In this document: positions 9,360-21,100 of the stretch, one piece after another
Layout: every line of letters starts with the position of its first letter
How positions within the stretch are numbered: position 1 is the stretch's first letter
Assembly (NCBI GenBank): GCA_022701365.1
Contig: JAKUHH010000108.1
Span: 58,501-122,500, forward strand
Source: Mycocentrospora acerina
Taxonomy: Eukaryota > Ascomycota > Dothideomycetes > Pleosporales
Length of the DNA: 64,000 nucleotides
Direction of reading: 5' to 3'
The notes under the pieces: model-generated
Told to the model about the DNA's origin: nothing
Database searches by the model: none
Seen by the model: only the letters and a program-made list of their open reading frames with translations
Position numbers and translations under genes: made by a program

Positions 9360-11313
9360 CTACTCTTTTGCAGTTTCTGTCCTGACTTCTCCCTTGACAT
9401 TCTCCTCGTTACGCTCAGCTTCACCCTCAGTCTTGGCTTGTGTAGCTTCCTCCATCTCGACGTCAGCGACGGCTGCAGCAGGTGCAGGTGCAGGCTCAAG
9501 CTCAGGGATTGCAGCAACAGCAGGAGTAGCAGGAGCAGCGACAGTGGGAGCAGCAACAGTAGGAGCAGTAGGCGCTGGCGATTCTGGTGGTGTGACGACG
9601 CCAGCAGGCGACTGTGATGGCGTAGAAGCGCGTTCGAGGGCGGGCTCATCCATGTCGACATCACCGTCTTGATCGGCGTGCTGAGCAGCAGCGGGGGCGG
9701 TTGTAGCAGCAGGCGTTGACCTAGCGAGGGAAGGCTGTCTTGTCGAGAGGGCGCTGTCGCCGTTTAGGGCATCCAAGTCGTCGATTGGGTCAGCATGGGG
9801 GTTTTGATAGTCGGTTATGTTACGGCTTCGCTTGACGCCAGGCTGGGCGCGAACGCCAAGGTTGTTGTTATAGTCTTCATCGTCGCTTGCCTCGAAGAAC
9901 TCGGCCTCGTTTTCAATGTGCTTGTCGCGCTGGCGTTGCGTCATGCGTGCGTCCAAGTTTTGGTCTGCGTCGAGATCGTCGTCCTCGTCTTCGGCGTCGG
10001 ATTCCAGCGATTGATCAAATCCGGGGGGGATGTTGGTAAAGGCCTCAACCGAGGGTCTGCCGGTTCTTCGGATGTTGTCAATGACGGTCGACTTGATCTT
10101 GTGTAGATAGTCATGGGAGTTTGCGTTTTCCATGTTGGAGGGTCGGACGTCGAGTTCGTAGTCGGGAGCAAAGTACTGTAGTAGCGTTAGAAGTGTTTAC
10201 ACTCCGAAGTTTGAATGTAGAAGATGAAAAAAGTGTGATGATAATTGGAAGTAGATTTACCTCATAGTAGTCATTAAAGGGGAGCTGCTTGGACATTTGC
10301 TCGCCAACGAGAGTGCCCGTCTCATAGGCCCAAGTTCGGGCAACGTTCCTCATGGTGTAGCCGCCTCCACCAAGGACAATGACAGGGACTCCAAAGCTCT
10401 TGACGTAGCGCACGCAATTTGCGTGGCCGTCCATGCTCAGATTGAAGCAACCGAGCCTGTCGCCAGACAAGCTGTCACCGCCGCACTGCAGGACAATGGC
10501 TTCGGGGCCGTAGTAGGTCATGACGGCCTCGATGACAGGCTCAAAAATGTTCCTGTACGTGTCGTCGGTGATGCCGTCGCGCAGGGGGAAGTTGACGGCG
10601 TAGTTTTTGCCGCTGCCGACGCCAATGTCGCGCAGCTCGCCGGTGCCGGGAAAGTACTCGCCGTACTTGTGGAAGGAGACGGTCATGACGCGGTCGGTGG
10701 TGTAAAAGGCCTCCTCGACGCCGTCGCCGTGGTGGACGTCAATGTCAATGTAGAGGACGCGCTGCTTGTAGCGCAGCAGCTCGATGATGCCGAGGACAAT
10801 GTCGTTGACGTAGCAGAAACCACTAGCCTCGCTCTTCTTTGCGTGGTGCAGGCCGCCGGCCCAGTTGACGGCGACGTCGCACTTGCCGCGGTTGAGGCGG
10901 GCGGCGCCCTCCATGGTGCCGCCGGCGCTGATGCCGCAAAACTCAAACAGGCCGTCAAAGACGGGGCAGTCGTCGCCGACGTTGTACTTGCTCTGCTCCT
11001 TGGCAAAGTTGTCCATGTTGTCGGGGGTGACCTTGTGCAGGAAATCAATGTACTCGTCCGTGTGGAACTGCGTCATCTCGTACTTTGAGGCGGGCTTTGC
11101 GCGGTAGATTTCCATTTTGGAGTAGAGGCCGTAGTTCATGATGAGGCTGTGGGCCATGCGGATGCGGTGGGGCTTCATGGGGTGGCCGGCGACATAGGCG
11201 TAGTTGCCCACGTCCGAGTCGTAGAAGTAGGCGACCTTTTTGGGCTGCGTCTGCGTCATGGCGTGCAGGTTGCTGTCGGCCTCGATGCCGTTGCCGGCGG
11301 TGGCTTGGGCCAT
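9360..11313 (-). CDS. rpd3: Class I histone deacetylase Rpd3
   Basis: Exon 1 is 11313-10261 (351 codons), the intron is 10260-10176 (85 nt) and exon 2 is 10175-9360, giving 622 aa. The start MAQATAGNG was chosen over a longer open frame to 11658 because that extension is repetitive low-complexity sequence. The deacetylase domain spans about residues 25-330 and has the catalytic His pair in GGLHHAKK (156-157) and the zinc/charge-relay residues in YIDIDVHHGDGVEEAF (D190, D192, H194). The exon junction falls in NDYYE/YFAPDYEL, a conserved class I region. Beyond about residue 400 the tail is acidic, then Ala/Pro/Thr-rich and poorly conserved in the family. The enzyme removes acetyl groups from histone tails in Rpd3L/Rpd3S co-repressor complexes. 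It is divergent from RPN11 across a repeat-bearing 700-bp promoter. Confidence 0.97.
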
Positions 11314-12013
11314 GGCGGTGTCTCTATGGGTGTGGCGGTGGCTGTAGCAGTGTTTTTGCGAGTAGTGGTGGTGATGATGGTGGTGGTGGTAGTAGTGATA
11401 GTATAAGTGGTGGTGGTGGGAGAAGAGCAGTAGTGGCAGGCCAGGACAGGGCAGGACAAGGGCAGAGCAGCGCAAGGAGCTCTGGCAAAGAATGGGAGCT
11501 AAGAGCTCAGCGCGCCCACCAATGGCAGCGGCCGTGGCAGTGGCAGTACCTGGCAGCCCGGCACCGCCACTCGACACTACCGGTATCAATCCAAACACTA
11601 GGCCCCACCACCGCCAGACACTCGACACTGCCAGGCCATTAATACAGGCGCCAGACACTCTTGGTGTATTAATACATACTCCACTCCTACACTAGGCTGC
11701 ATCACCGCCAGACACTCGACGCCGCAGGGCATTAATACACGCGCTAGACACTCTGGGTGTATCAATACGCCCTCCACCGCCGCACCAGCCACGACCCTGC
11801 CCAGCCCCGGGCGCCGTGTTGTTCCGCCCCGACCTGGCATAGCTCCAGCACCAGCATAAGCATCATCGCCGCCTCGCCCAGCACACGCCCGTCTGTATAC
11901 ACATAGACACATACACACATATACACACGTGCACACCCTCTCCCGCCCACCCACATAGACACATACACATAAACACCCCCCACACACACACATATACACA
12001 TAAACACAAAGAC
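11314..12013. promoter_or_regulatory. RPD3/RPN11 divergent promoter with repeats
   Basis: The region is 700 bp long. Next to RPD3 it has GGT/GGTGAT-rich simple sequence (11335-11425). The centre carries a 94-bp tandem duplication (11595-11780), and just before the RPN11 start lies a CACATA/ACACAC-rich leader (11890-12010). Confidence 0.6.
11595..11780. repeat. 94-bp imperfect tandem duplication
   Basis: Unit 1 starts with ACACTAGG at 11595 and unit 2 with ACACTAGG at 11689. Both contain CACCGCCAGACACTCGAC, then GGCATTAATACA or GCCATTAATACA, then AGACACTC and a GTGTAT-T/C-AATAC segment in the same order. Identity is roughly 80 per cent by eye. The AT-rich TATTAATAC elements are near-palindromic. 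Confidence 0.8.
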
Positions 12014-13288
12014 ATGGACCGGCTCAGTAGAATGCTCGCCGCCGCGCAGGGCATGGGCGGCATGGGCGGGCCTGCCCAGGACACCAACCTCATCGACAAC
12101 TCAGAGACCGTCTACATCTCGTCGCTGGCCCTACTCAAGATGCTGCGCCACGGCCGCGCCGGTGTGCCCATGGAGGTCATGGGCCTGATGCTCGGCGAGT
12201 TTGTCGACGACTACACGGTCCGCGTCGTCGATGTCTTTGCCATGCCCCAGTCCGGCACCGGCGTGTCAGTCGAGGCTGTTGATCCAGTCTTCCAGACCAA
12301 GATGATGGACATGCTGCGCCAGACGGGAAGGTATGTTGGCTTCTTTTCCTCTAGACTCCTTGGCTCCTTCCCCTCTTGCACTCACTCTTGCACTCACTCC
12401 TGCACACACTACTGCACTCACTCATGCACACACCTACACACTCACTCACTCACTCACCCATGCATACACCTACATACTCACTCGCCCCTACGCCCCTACG
12501 CCCCTACACACAAAGGCTGACAAATACAGGCAAGAAACAGTCGTCGGCTGGTACCACTCACATCCCGGCTTCGGCTGCTGGCTCTCGTCCGTCGACATCA
12601 ACACACAACAATCCTTTGAGCAGCTCAACCCCCGCGCCGTCGCCGTCGTCGTCGACCCCATCCAGTCGGTCAAGGGCAAGGTCGTCATCGACGCCTTCCG
12701 CCTCATCAACCCTCAGACCCTCATGATGGGCCACGAGCCCCGCCAGACCACCTCCAACGTCGGCCACCTGAACAAGCCCTCCATCCAGGCCCTCATCCAC
12801 GGCCTCAACCGCCACTACTACTCGATTGGCATCGACTACCGCAAAAACGCCCTTGAAGAAAACATGCTCATGAACCTGCACAAGCACGTCTGGACAGAGG
12901 CCCTGCTCATGGACGACTTCAAGGAGGAGGGCGAGCGAAACAAGGCCTCGTTGCAGAAGCTCGTCACCCTGGCCGACGGCTACGAGAAGAGGGTCAAGGA
13001 GGAAACGGAGTTGACAAAGGACCAGCTAAAGACACGATATGTCGGCAAGGTCGACCCAAAGAAGCGTAAGCCTTTTTTTTATTTTTTACAATCACACCAT
13101 CTCCAGACAACACAACTAACAAATTTCTTGTTACAGACATCCAAGACGTCGGCCAGCAACTCATCGAAGACAATATTGTTTCCGTCTCGCGACAAATGAT
13201 TGACAAGGAAGCCTCGGTGCCAAAATCAAACGGGAAGCAGCCAGGTCAGCATGCAAATGGGGATCAGGATGTTGAAATGGATGGCTAG
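12014..13288 (+). CDS. rpn11: 26S proteasome lid deubiquitinase Rpn11
   Basis: Exon 1 is 12014-12330, exon 2 is 12530-13065 and exon 3 is 13137-13288; the total is 334 aa, the normal size. The introns are 199 nt and 71 nt. The MPN+/JAMM metalloprotease motif is complete: Glu54 in VPMEVMGLM, His115 and His117 in WYHSHPGFGCW, and Asp128 in SSVD. The C-terminal half (NRHYYSIGIDYRKNALEE onward) forms the helical bundle that anchors Rpn11 with Rpn8 in the lid. The enzyme cuts ubiquitin chains from substrates entering the proteasome. Intron 1 is built almost entirely from CACTCACT/TGCACACA-like repeats and remains open in one frame to 12520. The family assignment is certain and both junctions restore conserved sequence. 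Confidence 0.97.
12358..12515 (+). repeat. Repeat-filled intron 1 of rpn11
   Basis: The intron consists of tandem CACTCACTC-TGCA type units, then (CACT)n, and finally CGCCCCTA repeats (three copies near 12481-12506). Copy number is likely to vary between strains. Confidence 0.7.
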
Positions 13289-14595
13289 ACATTATCCAAA
13301 CACGAAAACAAATACATTAACATTAACTATAATGGCTTGAGGATCTGAAGAATGAAACCCCCAGCCGCATCATCTGGCTTGCACAAGTCGGGAGCATGAC
13401 TCAGCGTGGCGCCTGGCGCATCAAAGGAAAGAAAGGAAGAGATGAAAGGAGAGGGAAGTAGAGGAATCTGATGGCACCACATGGGGTAGCGCAATGAGCA
13501 TGAAGTAACGAATCCTTGATGTAATCTGTTTCTTGATCCACGTACTTGATTGTGAATTATTTGATGAATAGAAACTAATGACGAACACGCTGACAATTCA
13601 CACACTCGCCAAGACATTTCTAAAATGAACCAATGGAGGATAATAATTTCATAATCAGCCCATTGATAAACACTCAATCATTGGAAAACACACATTGGCA
13701 ATAAACACAATTGACAGTGCCACACATACGTTTGACCACGAAGAGTTTTGAAACAATCTTTTGAAAATTGACACCATCTATTGTAACGCAACACAACACA
13801 GCACAACACGCAACGCAACGCAACGCAACAAAACTACTCTCTTCTAATCCAATCCAATCCAACAACTATCAAAATACTCACTTGCTAACCTGCCGATCAA
13901 CCAAACAGCCAACCAACCTAATAGATAAATAAAAATATACAACCTCCTTTTTTTCTCTCTCCTTCTCTCTTTTTCACCACAATATACATACATACATACA
14001 TACAAACATATCCGTGAGGATGCAGTGTAAGCCTTTTTCTTCTTCTTCTTCTTCTTCTTCTTCTTCTTCTTCTTCTTCTTCTTCTTCTTCTCCTCATCCT
14101 CCTCCTTCTTCTTCTACCACTACTACTTCACATTGTAAACTTGCTGTTGTATGAATCTTCTTCTACTTCCTCTTCCTCTTCCTCTTCATCTCAATTTTAG
14201 TCTTCCATTTCCGTCTTTCTTGGTATAAAAAAAAAGAACCCCCCTCTTCTTAAAACAACATCTTTCATCTTTCATTCTTATTCTCATCTTCATCTTCATC
14301 TTCGTCTTAACAAATAGAAAGAAACACCTCAAGCACATGCATAACAACAACCAGCCAGTCAGTCAGTCAGTCACTCCATCATCCAGAAACAGGAACCAGA
14401 AGAGAATTTAAGAAAAAAACATAAAAACGCACACACACACACACATGTATATCCAATTGCAACACCAGTGATGGTGATGACGATGAAAAAAAAAACACTC
14501 TAAAAGACAAAAAACTCCAAAAAAGAAGATTCAAGAAAAGACGATGATAGTAATGATATATAAAAAAAAATAAAAAGGAAAGAAAAAGAATACAT
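13289..14595. other. 1.3-kb convergent intergenic, microsatellite-rich
   Basis: This is the space between the 3' ends of rpn11 and the HMT1-like gene. It holds CGCAA repeats near 13805-13830, (CATA)n near 13985-14007, a (TTC)n array at about 14036-14091, (CAGT)n near 14355-14375, (CA)n near 14430-14446, and A-rich runs. No open frame here looks coding. Confidence 0.7.
14036..14091. repeat. (TTC)n microsatellite, about 18 units
   Basis: This is an uninterrupted polypyrimidine triplet array in the convergent 3' intergenic region, followed by a degenerate TCCTCC/TTCTTC tail. Confidence 0.9.
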
Positions 14596-17587
14596 CTATG
14601 GGTGTCCAGAAGGTTTCCCTGACCCCAAACTTGTCATCGTCGTCGTCGTCATAGTGGTCGTCGTCGTCGCCGATCCAGTTCCAGATTTAAGCTTCGCCTT
14701 TGTCCTCTCGTCGTCCGATGACGATGTAGAGTGGCTGCTGCTTCCGTCGTCCAACTGTCCGCTCTTCGACTCGCGACGCAGACGCTCCGCCTTGTCTTTG
14801 AGCACCTTTGCTTGCTCCGCTGCTCGCTGCGCCCGAATCTGCTTCTTCCACATGGCGGCGTACTGTCCATTTCGCTCAAGCAGCTCCTCGTGCGTGCCTC
14901 GCTCTTGCACCTTGCCCTTGTTGAGCACAAGAATCTGGTCCGCGTGCGTAATCGTGCTGAGTCGATGCGCAATAATGAGCATCGTGCGCCCTTGCGCCAG
15001 CGATGTGAACGCTTCCTGAATGTGCTGCTCCGTCTCCGTGTCCAGCGCCGCCGTAGCCTCGTCGAGCATAATGATTCTCGGGTTCTTGAGAATCGTCCGC
15101 GCAATCGCTACACGCTGCTTCTCGCCGCCAGACAGTCGTAGTCCACGCTCGCCAACCTTGGTCTCATATTTGTCCGGGAATGTCAGAATCTTGTCGTGAA
15201 TGCTGGCCGCTCTGCAAGCCTCGTAAACCTCCTCGTCCGTCGCCTCGGGGTTGGCGTACTTGAGATTGTACATGAGCGTCTCATTGAACAAAACAGTGTC
15301 CTGCGGAACGACGCCAATGTGTCGTCGCACCTGGTCGATTTTGAGATCCTGCACGTCAAGCCCGTCGACGAGAATGCTGCCAGACGTGGCGTTGTAAAAT
15401 CGATACAGGAGACGGAACACGGTCGACTTGCCACCACCAGATTCGCCCACAAACGCAGTCGTAGTTCCTGGCGCACAATGAAAGTCAAGACCTGTCAGCG
15501 CCGGCTTGCGCGTGTCGTACGCAAACTGAACATCCTGGAATCGCAGATCGCCCCCACACGAAGGAAGATCGGCAGCATCCTCCCTATCGACCACAGTCGG
15601 CTGCTCCTTGAACAACTCCAACATGCGCTCTGAATTGATCATGGCTGACTGGATCATCCGGTAAAATGTTCCAAAAAAGTTGAGCGGCTGCTGGAGCTGG
15701 CCCATGTAGGTTACCAACACGACAAACTGGGCGACTTCCTGCTCGCCCGTGGTGATTTGGTAGGCGGCGATGAAACACGTCACCAATAGACCGAGCATAA
15801 ACACCATGTTTTGAGAGACGTTCATGATGTTCAGCGAGAACAGGACCTTGTACTCGGCATTCTGATACTTTTGCACGGCTTCACGGTACCGGTTAAACTC
15901 GTATGCTTCGGCATTGAAGTATTTGACTGTTTCGTAAGATACCATGGAATCGTTCCTGCGCACGTTAGCCGAATTCAGCGAGCATCGGCGATCAACTTAC
16001 TTGACTGCGTCCTCTTCCCGGTCCGCATTGACCATTTCTCGGCGGATCTCTGCACGCCATTGGGCCATTCGAATGGTCAGATAAATGTACCAAAATGTCA
16101 CCACCGCAATGATGAGTGCATAGTAGGCGTCAAATTTGACAAGGAAGTAGCCAATGGCGACGGCCAAATCAATCACCATGGGAATGACAGAAAACGTCAC
16201 CTGCTCCAGGAACGTATTGATGGAGCTGCCTTTGCCCAGCGCTGATAGCACTTCTCCCGTCTTCTTGCCGAGGTGAAAGTCCAAACTAAGACTGTGCACG
16301 TGCTCAAACGCGGCGACGGAAAGTTCACGATACGAGTATTGGGAGACTGGGATCCACAACGCCGATCGCAGAGCACCGAGCATTCCGTTGCTGCCCTGCA
16401 AGAAGCGTAGGGAAATGAAGATGATGATGGCAACCCAGGGGCTGCCAGGATCCTTGCCATTGAGACGGTTGACAATGTTACCGAGCTGGTCAGGAATGAG
16501 CACATTGATAAAACGCTGGGCGATGACAAGCAGGAAGCACAGCACGACAACGATCTGGAGACGGCGATCCTTGGAGGGCCAGAGGTAGGGGAAAAAGACG
16601 CGGTAGCCCTTGATGTACTCCCACCAGCTGCGCGCTGGTGCACCTGTAGGCCTACTCCAGGCAGGAGGCGCTCCCTCGGTGTGCTTGTGCTTGCCGCCGA
16701 CGGGGTGGACGGAGCCGTAGGAGCCGTTTGCATGCCCGTTTTCCGCGTGACCGTTCTCATCGGCCCGAGCCAGCAGCGACGTGGTCTCTTCCAGGCTTCC
16801 CGCCTCGACCGCCTTCTTCCGCTGTGGCAAGATGACAAAGACGGCGTAGAAGCCAATCAGGGCGAGCAGGAGCACGATGCGCAGCAGATCAAACGCGACC
16901 TCGGCAGCCTCCCAGTCGGTCATACCCAGGCGCAGCTTGGGCGCCGGGTGGCCAGCGGTGGTGTCCTGGTGGGCGTGGGTGTAGATGGCGCACGACGCGG
17001 CCACCAGGACAAGCTCGAGGACGGCAGCCACGCTCCATGTCGCGAGGTGGGCCACGGTCGGCGAGGGTTTCGAGTCGAGCAGGGAGATGAGGAACAGGCA
17101 GTAGACGAAGAAGGCGCCGACGAGGTAGATCTAGCAGGCGCGCGTTAGCTCTCACATCAGCCCGTGGCGCGTTGGCGGTGCTGGGACGTACCACGACCGA
17201 CTTGCCCGCCCACCAGTTCTCGCTGCGGCGGGCCAGGGCATGCGCAATGACCACGATCGAGTTGCCGAGGAAGGTGAGGGTCGTGGCCAGCGACAGCCAC
17301 TCAAAGACGCGCTTCTGCGTCTGCGTGACGTCGTCGTGGGCCGTCTTCTTGACAAAGTTGCGCGTCGGGTCGGTGGCGGGCAGGGCCTTGCCTCCAGGGC
17401 CCGTCGTCGTGGGCTTGGCGACGTTGGAGTTTGAGTTGGACACGGCAATGCTGCGCAGGGTGAAGGCGACCAAGAAGAAGAGCAGCAGGAAGATGGGATA
17501 TGCGTATTGCAGCACGGTGACGACGGAGCGGACTGCGTGGGCGTGAGTCCATCTCGACGCGGAGCCAGCGAGCAGCAGCTCGACCAT
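14596..17587 (-). CDS. hmt1: HMT1-type vacuolar half ABC transporter
   Basis: The three exons are 17587-17192, 17130-16001 and 15955-14596, with introns of 61 and 45 nt, giving 961 aa. An N-terminal membrane extension (TMD0, several hydrophobic helices across residues 1-280) is followed by one six-helix ABC transmembrane domain (about 320-600) with the family-typical DSMVSYETVKYFNAEAYE segment after it. The single nucleotide-binding domain has Walker A GESGGGKST (679-687), signature LSGGEKQR (783-790) and Walker B IIMLDEA (about 803-809). The C-terminus ends in a charged and Thr-rich tail encoded by simple triplets. Half transporters of this ABCB/HMT1 group form dimers. They move glutathione or phytochelatin conjugates of heavy metals into the vacuole in fission yeast; the substrate here is inferred. 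The mitochondrial Atm1 group is less likely because of the TMD0. It is divergent from RTC1. Confidence 0.9.
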
Positions 17588-18121
17588 GATGCTGTGTGGT
17601 CGTGGTCGTCGTGGTCGTCGTATTCTTGTTGGTGCTCTTCTCGTGGGCGTTGTTCGTCTTGGTCTTGGTCTTGTTCTTCTTGTTCTTGCTCTTGTTCTAC
17701 TGGCTCTACTGGCTCTACTTCTCCTACCTCGTCTTCTTCTTCTTCTTCTTCGCCGCGTCGAGGCAGGGCGGGGGCTGGGCAGAGGGGAGGCAGATGGGGA
17801 GACAGCGTCTTGCTCGGCGAGAGAGGACGAGAGACTCCCAATGGTGGTGGATTTGGTGCAGCAGTTAGCAGCAGGGATGCGGCCTAGTGGCGTATCTCTT
17901 GGCCCGCCGATTCCATCGTCCAGATGCTGCGTGCTGCCAGGAACAACACCGCGCCTCTGCTGCTTCGGGACTCCTGCCGCGCCTCCGCCCGCCAGACGCC
18001 TGCACGCGCGCTGCCCTGCTCACCGCAACTCACCACCGCCCTCGCCCCCCAAAACACCTAGCCCGCGCCCCTCTGCCCGCGACAATGCCATGATCAAGCC
18101 CGCCTCGCCCCAGCAGCTCAG
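17588..18121. promoter_or_regulatory. HMT1/RTC1 divergent promoter
   Basis: This 534-bp stretch has GTCGTG repeats (17590-17625) and TCTTGTTCT/GGCTCTACT simple repeats (17660-17720) on the HMT1 side, and C-rich sequence toward RTC1. No gene was seen. Confidence 0.5.
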
Positions 18122-21100
18122 ATGACCGACCCACGACGAGCGTCAGCTGCTGCTGCGCCCTCTCCTAGCATCCCTCCAGCGCCACCCTTGCCACCCAAAG
18201 CCAGACGCTCGTACTTTGAGCGCTTTGTCGCCCAGCCGTTGACAACTGCATATGCATCACGCCCTCCCAGCTTACAAACGAGTCGACCCGATGGCGGGCC
18301 CCCGAATCCGCTAGTGCCAAAGCTCCCCGGGTAGGTCCCACCCTTTTTCCTCATCTAGTCCACCGTGAAACCGCTGCTGTCGCTGCTTGTCTATTTCCAT
18401 GCCCGTTGCGCTGGCGTGCATGTGCGTGTACGTGCGTGTACGTGTGCGTGTCCATTGCGTCACGTGCTGTCCCCTCCGTGCTGCTGCTCTGTCGTTGTTT
18501 CCCTCGCCGGCCTCTCCGCCTGTCCGTGCTGCCCTCCGACCTGCTTCGTGTGCTGAGTTGGGCTCTGCAGCATTCGAACGGGCTCTTCGCAGGATGCGAG
18601 CCATAAAACAGGCCTCGACATCTCGGCCCTCGACTTCAACCGTGAGCGCACCCATGCAGTGCTTGCTGGCAAAGAAATCCTCAAGACGGTGCGCGTACAG
18701 GACGCCAAGATAGTCGACGAGACCAATCTGCGAGCGGCCGCCCTCAGTTATGCTGATTCGCATGCGAGGCAGCGTGAGGGGCTGGGCATCCACGACGTCA
18801 AGTGGTCGCATGGCCAGTTCAGCTCCCACATTGCGACCGCTGCAGCGAATGGCAAGGTCATATTGTACGACCTCAATCGCGCCAGTGTAGAACTCACCAG
18901 ATTGCACGAGCACAGCCGTCAGGTACACAAGCTTGCATTCAACCCTCACCAGGGCCATTTGCTCTTGTCTGCGAGCCACGATGCCACTGTTCGCCTCTGG
19001 GACTTGCGTGACATGCGGAGAGACGCCTTGACGTGTCGCAGCCGAGACCAATACGCGGGTATCAATGGTGGCATCCGAGACGTTCTATGGTCTCCCACTG
19101 ACGCTGTAGAATTTGCGTTTGGAACTGACAACGGAAACATACAGCGCTGGGACTTTCGCCACAACAAAAGCCCCAAGCAGAAGATCACGGCCCATGAGAG
19201 AACATGCACATCGATTGACTGGCATCCAGATGGTAAGCATCTCCTCAGCAGTGGTGTTGATCGTACAGTCAAGGTTTGGGACTTTTCCATCGACGGCCGT
19301 CGACAAAAGGCTGTCTGGGTTCTGACAACGCCTTACCCCGTGCACAAGGCAAGATGGAGACCACCGTACTGGTCTAATGAATCTTACGAGGAGGGCGTGT
19401 ACCAGTGTACCCAGATAGCTACATCGTACGATCGCGACCACTCTGTGATTCATATATGGGATTTTCGGCGGCCATACTTGCCTTTTCGGGAGATTAACAA
19501 GTTCAAGACTGCTCCCACCGACATGCTCTGGCACTCACGCGACATCCTCTGGACTGTCGGGAAAGAGGGTGTCTTTCAGCAAAACGATGTTCACCATGCC
19601 CCCAAGACGGTGGATAGACGCAATTTACAGGCTCTTGCAGTTTCACCAATAGGCGAAGTTGTTGGCGTTGCACAGAAAAGACCAAGGCGCCAGCGCTCTG
19701 CAGCTTCAACCTATCTTGAAGACTCATACACGGGTGACCCACATGATAAACGTAGTATGCCAGAGAAGGGCAGTCTGCAAGGCTCTGCAGATGATGGGTT
19801 GGATGACAGTTTTCTCACCACTTCCTTGAAGCAACGCCATGGACGTACTGCTAGTAATAGATCGGTCAAGTCGTTCAGGAACACCCTTCCATCAGATGCG
19901 GCTCCCAAAGTCATGTTTCTCACTGACTCCATGACGACCGAGACCGATTTTGCAAAACCAAATCAGCTCGCTCTTCGAGGCCCACTACCAGGCGCTATCA
20001 ACAATCAGATATTTGCTTACCTTGCTCAAAAATACAAGGCCATACCACTTACCGACCCACCGGATCTGGACTCGTTTTTAGATGTTGAGCGCGTCTTTCA
20101 CCAAAACGCCGACTATGCACAAAGAGCCGCATTCCATAGACTCGCACAAACGTGGCAGCTCGTGGGCTCATCTATAGCTAGTGCAACAAGGCGCCGAGCA
20201 GAACTCCATCGGGAGCGAAGGCGCCTGCGGCACAGGCCTCCGCCACTGGGATTGTTCGACACCAAAAATAAGGCCATGTATGGGTACTTGAACACACAGG
20301 ATAAGCAACTGATGACTCCACCGAACCCCGCAGTACGTGCCATTATGAGCACTCTGGACAAACCACAGCCCACGTCGCCAGCAGGTCTATCACATACAAA
20401 CATTGAAAGCACTTCCAATCTAACTACTCCTCTCGCACGGCCAGTTACAACCCACCAATCAATTTCAGGCGATACCCACAAGCTTGCTCTTCCAGACATT
20501 GATCACGATGACTTGATTCAGCTCCCGCCTGCAGCCAATGCACCACAGGCCAACGCTCAAAGTAGTCGGCTAAAGTCTAATGTGACGAGTAAAACACTCT
20601 CGCCCACGCAATCTAACTTTGGTGGGCCGCAATGGTATCAATCTGCTGATGACCTTGATGAACGTCGTGCCATGGTTGGAAGTTGGCGGGCGTCCCCTCG
20701 AATACCGCTAACCCTTGGACCAACGAATGCCCAAGGAGCTAGCTCCAACGTGCCGCCGCCTTTGGAACGACATCATTCAGGAGAGAGTTTTACCATGTTC
20801 TCTGCCTCTACAGACTCCCAAAATGGCAATTCTATACCGAGCTCGTTCGCAAGCGGCATCTCGCAGAGTGCACAGTCACTGACAAAGGCTTGGCAGCAGA
20901 CTCCGGAGAAGTCGAGTTTTGGCAAGCCTCAATTGGCGACTAACGGCGATCAACAGCATGACTTAAGCATAAGCATGCAGGTATCACCAAACACAATTCC
21001 AATTCGCACGAATGACTCCGGCCGTGACGTGGCTCTGGGCCATGACATCCAACCGAATTCTGCCCGTAACGGCGCGGACCATTTGATAGAGTTTAGCAGT

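Noticed and set aside
10297..11088. 263-codon open frame on the plus strand, antisense to RPD3
   Set aside because: It is a GC-rich shadow of the strongly conserved deacetylase on the other strand; the translation is Val/Ala-rich without domains.
11314..11658. Upstream extension of the RPD3 frame
   Set aside because: It translates simple repeats (His/Tyr runs) and is not found in Rpd3 proteins; MAQATAG at 11313 is the sensible start.
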